Shown: piece after piece, positions 61,130 to 64,000 of the stretch
Layout: each line of letters begins with the position of its first letter
Position numbering within the stretch: the first letter of the stretch is position 1
Assembly: GCA_009731375.1 (NCBI GenBank)
Contig: BJOX01000197.1
Coordinates: 2,222-66,221, forward strand
Direction: 5' to 3'
DNA length: 64,000 bases
From: Paulinella micropora
Taxonomy: Eukaryota > Cercozoa > Imbricatea > Euglyphida
Position numbers and translations under genes: made by a program
Notes under the pieces: generated by a model
The model's input: only the letters and a program-made list of their open reading frames with translations
The model's database searches: none
Told to the model about the DNA's origin: nothing

Positions 61130-62281
61130 CTCATACATAAATACATATACATATCCCAATCAGGTAGATATTATACCGTACTTACGCAAGCACTGTAATA
61201 AAATACTTGCCACTCATAGGGCTGAGTGGGAAGACGAAGAGATAGAATGGAAGAGTTAACTAAGAGGTGAAGCGTAAAAAGAATAGCCTCGGAGAAGAAC
61301 CAATCGACTCACTTATCTAATATCGAGCGTTACGCGTTAATCGCATTATCGACACAGAACTGTGCCGGACTCGTGACTAAGGGGGAGCTTTAGATGGTTA
61401 TTTACTTCTGCCGTTAGTAGTAACTTTTATAGGTGGGAAAGTATTTTATTCGTATAGTCGAATAGCAGTAGTTCTAGTCAATCATTTGAACTGCCACGTG
61501 AGTGTAACGGACGTAACGGACATTATGGGCATTGAGAATTGGACAATAATCATTCAGTGACAGTTACAGTTATTAATATGACTCGTGACTGCGGGCCGCC
61601 AAGCGGCATTTTTATTCAGTTTGCGCTACCGTCTGCCTCTCAGGACTCTGAATTGTCAGTTCTGCTATTCTACTTGCGGATTCAAGTGTCGATCGAGCAT
61701 CGCGTCTCCTTAGTACTGTGACGTCGGAATCTCAAGTTTCGGCAAACCGGCGTGTATAAAGTTACGAGTTAGGTCCGTGAGTGACAGGGTAATTACCAAT
61801 CCACGGCTCTACGAGTGGCAAGTATTCTATTAAGACAGTGCCACCGCTTGCGTAAAAAAACTCAGGTTGAATTTTTAATTAATTAATATCACTCAATGCG
61901 GCCAGGCCTTTTTATCATTATTATAATACCAAGCCTAACCAGAAATCAAATTCCGTCAAATTTAACTGCTAAGTACTGACAAGCTAGGCAGTTAAAAAAT
62001 AGCTACCGTGCCACAGGTCACGGACCGTCACGCGATTCTCAGCCTGCCAAAGGCGGGTCAGGATTGTCACCTGGCCTGACCCGGGAGCACTTGAAAGTCA
62101 ACGCTAATGGCCCCGACTCTTAACGAGCTGAGACTAAGGTTGCTGTATTTTAATTATTAATATCGATACTATATAATACTATTAAATACTGTAGTCACGG
62201 GGCCATCGCTTTTTCACTCGTCTTGCTTGATCGACGTATGGATCAAAAAGAGCGCTTCGACAGCTGCGCAAGGCGCTACAG
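60420..62281. other. Flank of HECT copy 2: repeats and conserved non-coding block
   Basis: 60,420-61,708 matches 42,145-43,462. It continues with sequence absent from copy 1 (61,709-62,281), including AT-rich stretches and short GC-rich palindromic-looking pieces. I see no gene in it. Confidence 0.7.
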
Positions 62282-62399
62282 CTAGGCGGTGTTCATCCAA
62301 AAGAGACAGACGTTGTGGCAAAGCAAGGCCAACCCGAGTGGGCTCAACACTGTGGACAGCTCCAGGTGCTCGATCTCGTAGATGCGTCGGAAGTAGGAG
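62282..62399 (-). CDS. Last exon of an unknown minus-strand gene
   Basis: On the minus strand an acceptor TTTGCAG (plus-strand bases 62,400-62,406) precedes an open frame ending in TAG at 62,282. Reading SYFRRIYEIEHLELSTVLSP then LGLALLCHNVCLFWMNTA it is coding-like and hydrophobic at its C-terminus. The upstream exons lie in or beyond the gap. It converges on the HECT gene copy. No family is recognised. Confidence 0.5.
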
Positions 62400-62489
62400 C
62401 TGCAAACATATGATATAGATAATATGTTTTGAGTGAGATAGGGCAGGCGAATGGAAGGCGGGGGGGGGGGGGGGTTGGGGGGGGGGGGG

Positions 62490-63012
62490 NNNNNNNNNNN
62501 NNNNNNNNNNNNNNNNNNNNNNNNNNNNNNNNNNNNNNNNNNNNNNNNNNNNNNNNNNNNNNNNNNNNNNNNNNNNNNNNNNNNNNNNNNNNNNNNNNNN
62601 NNNNNNNNNNNNNNNNNNNNNNNNNNNNNNNNNNNNNNNNNNNNNNNNNNNNNNNNNNNNNNNNNNNNNNNNNNNNNNNNNNNNNNNNNNNNNNNNNNNN
62701 NNNNNNNNNNNNNNNNNNNNNNNNNNNNNNNNNNNNNNNNNNNNNNNNNNNNNNNNNNNNNNNNNNNNNNNNNNNNNNNNNNNNNNNNNNNNNNNNNNNN
62801 NNNNNNNNNNNNNNNNNNNNNNNNNNNNNNNNNNNNNNNNNNNNNNNNNNNNNNNNNNNNNNNNNNNNNNNNNNNNNNNNNNNNNNNNNNNNNNNNNNNN
62901 NNNNNNNNNNNNNNNNNNNNNNNNNNNNNNNNNNNNNNNNNNNNNNNNNNNNNNNNNNNNNNNNNNNNNNNNNNNNNNNNNNNNNNNNNNNNNNNNNNNN
63001 NNNNNNNNNNNN
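62490..63012. other. Assembly gap (523 N) after a G-run
   Basis: A run of G with one TT break precedes the gap, a usual cause of assembly failure. Other gaps: 6,871-7,031; 7,141-7,311; 14,236-14,412; and ten-N joins at 3,080, 14,768, 27,185, 51,400 and 54,044. Confidence 1.
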
Positions 63013-63037
63013 TAACGTAACATAACATAACATAACA

Positions 63038-63068
<31 letters not shown>

Positions 63069-64000
63069 CTCATACATAAATACATATACATATCCCAATC
63101 AGGTAGATATTATACCGTACTTACGCAAGCACTGTAATAAAATACTTGCCACTCATAGGGCTGAGTGGGAAGACGAAGAGATAGAATGGAAGAGTTAACT
63201 AAGAGGTGAAGCGTAAAAAGAATAGCCTCGGAGAAGAACCAATCGACTCACTTATCTAATATCGAGCGTTACGCGTTAATCGCATTATCGACACAGAACT
63301 GTGCCGGACTCGTGACTAAGGGGGAGCTTTAGATGGTTATTTACTTCTGCCGTTAGTAGTAACTTTTATAGGTGGGAAAGTATTTTATTCGTATAGTCGA
63401 ATAGCAGTAGTTCTAGTCAATCATTTGAACTGCCACGTGAGTGTAACGGACGTAACGGACATTATGGGCATTGAGAATTGGACAATAATCATTCAGTGAC
63501 AGTTACAGTTATTAATATGACTCGTGACTGCGGGCCGCCAAGCGGCATTTTTATTCAGTTTGCGCTACCGTCTGCCTCTCAGGACTCTGAATTGTCAGTT
63601 CTGCTATTCTACTTGCGGATTCAAGTGTCGATCGAGCATCGCGTCTCCTTAGTACTGTGACGTCGGAATCTCAAGTTTCGGCAAACCGGCGTGTATAAAG
63701 TTACGAGTTAGGTCCGTGAGTGACAGGGTAATTACCAATCCACGGCTCTACGAGTGGCAAGTATTCTATTAAGACAGTGCCACCGCTTGCGTAAAAAAAC
63801 TCAGGTTGAATTTTTAATTAATTAATATCACTCAATGCGGCCAGGCCTTTTTATCATTATTATAATACCAAGCCTAACCAGAAATCAAATTCCGTCAAAT
63901 TTAACTGCTAAGTACTGACAAGCTAGGCAGTTAAAAAATAGCTACCGTGCCACAGGTCACGGACCGTCACGCGATTCTCAGCCTGCCAAAGGCGGGTCAG
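63013..64000. repeat. Third copy of the HECT downstream flank
   Basis: 988 bases that match 61,074-62,061 end to end with the same length, on the same strand, just across the gap. This points to duplicated placement of one sequence by the assembler, or to a very recent duplication. Confidence 0.9.

Overview
This window is nuclear DNA of a eukaryote, not of a bacterium or virus. About half of it is simple-sequence repeat (tri-, tetra-, penta- and hexanucleotide arrays). Islands of GC-rich coding sequence are set between the arrays and bounded by GT..AG splice sites, and there are several assembly gaps (runs of N). The species cannot be named from the sequence. A repeat-swollen protist or alga is my guess (a chromerid-like alga is one possibility, held weakly).

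Layout. (1) 1-971: trinucleotide repeats and small fragments of unclear origin. (2) 972-42,144, plus strand: one giant gene of about 68 exons. Joined by reading-frame phase, the exons give about 4,909 codons plus a TGA stop, with compatible phase at every junction (one junction near 32.8 kb needs a short 43-nt intron). The protein has a LamG/ConA-like domain, a poly-serine tract, two CUB-like segments, a PA-like segment, a UBA-like segment, a SPRY domain and a C-terminal HECT ubiquitin-ligase domain with its catalytic Cys. It resembles the HECTD4 type of giant HECT E3 ligase. Nearly every intron consists mostly of its own microsatellite. Three tandem tRNA-like SINEs, two TCTA-tailed dispersed elements, a 20-22-bp minisatellite and a telomere-like tract sit in introns. 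(3) 43,463-57,722, minus strand: a degenerate non-LTR-type retroelement of about 14 kb. It carries an AlkB-like 2-oxoglutarate/Fe(II) oxygenase, a USP-like deubiquitinase broken over three ORFs, an RNase H placed before the reverse transcriptase, a CCHC-like knuckle and a possible restriction-like endonuclease. (4) 57,723-62,489: a near-identical second copy of the 3' end of the HECT gene (last eight exons) and its downstream flank, then the last exon of an unknown minus-strand gene. (5) 62,490-63,012 is a gap. 63,013-64,000 repeats 61,074-62,061 at exactly the same length, which looks like an assembly or haplotype duplication.

The two observations I think most worth following are the retroelement's cargo (AlkB plus USP plus RNase H-RT order) and a set of about 20 'exon echoes': partial copies of exons beside the real exon. 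Echoes upstream of an exon keep its 5' part, echoes downstream keep its 3' part, and most keep a usable splice site.
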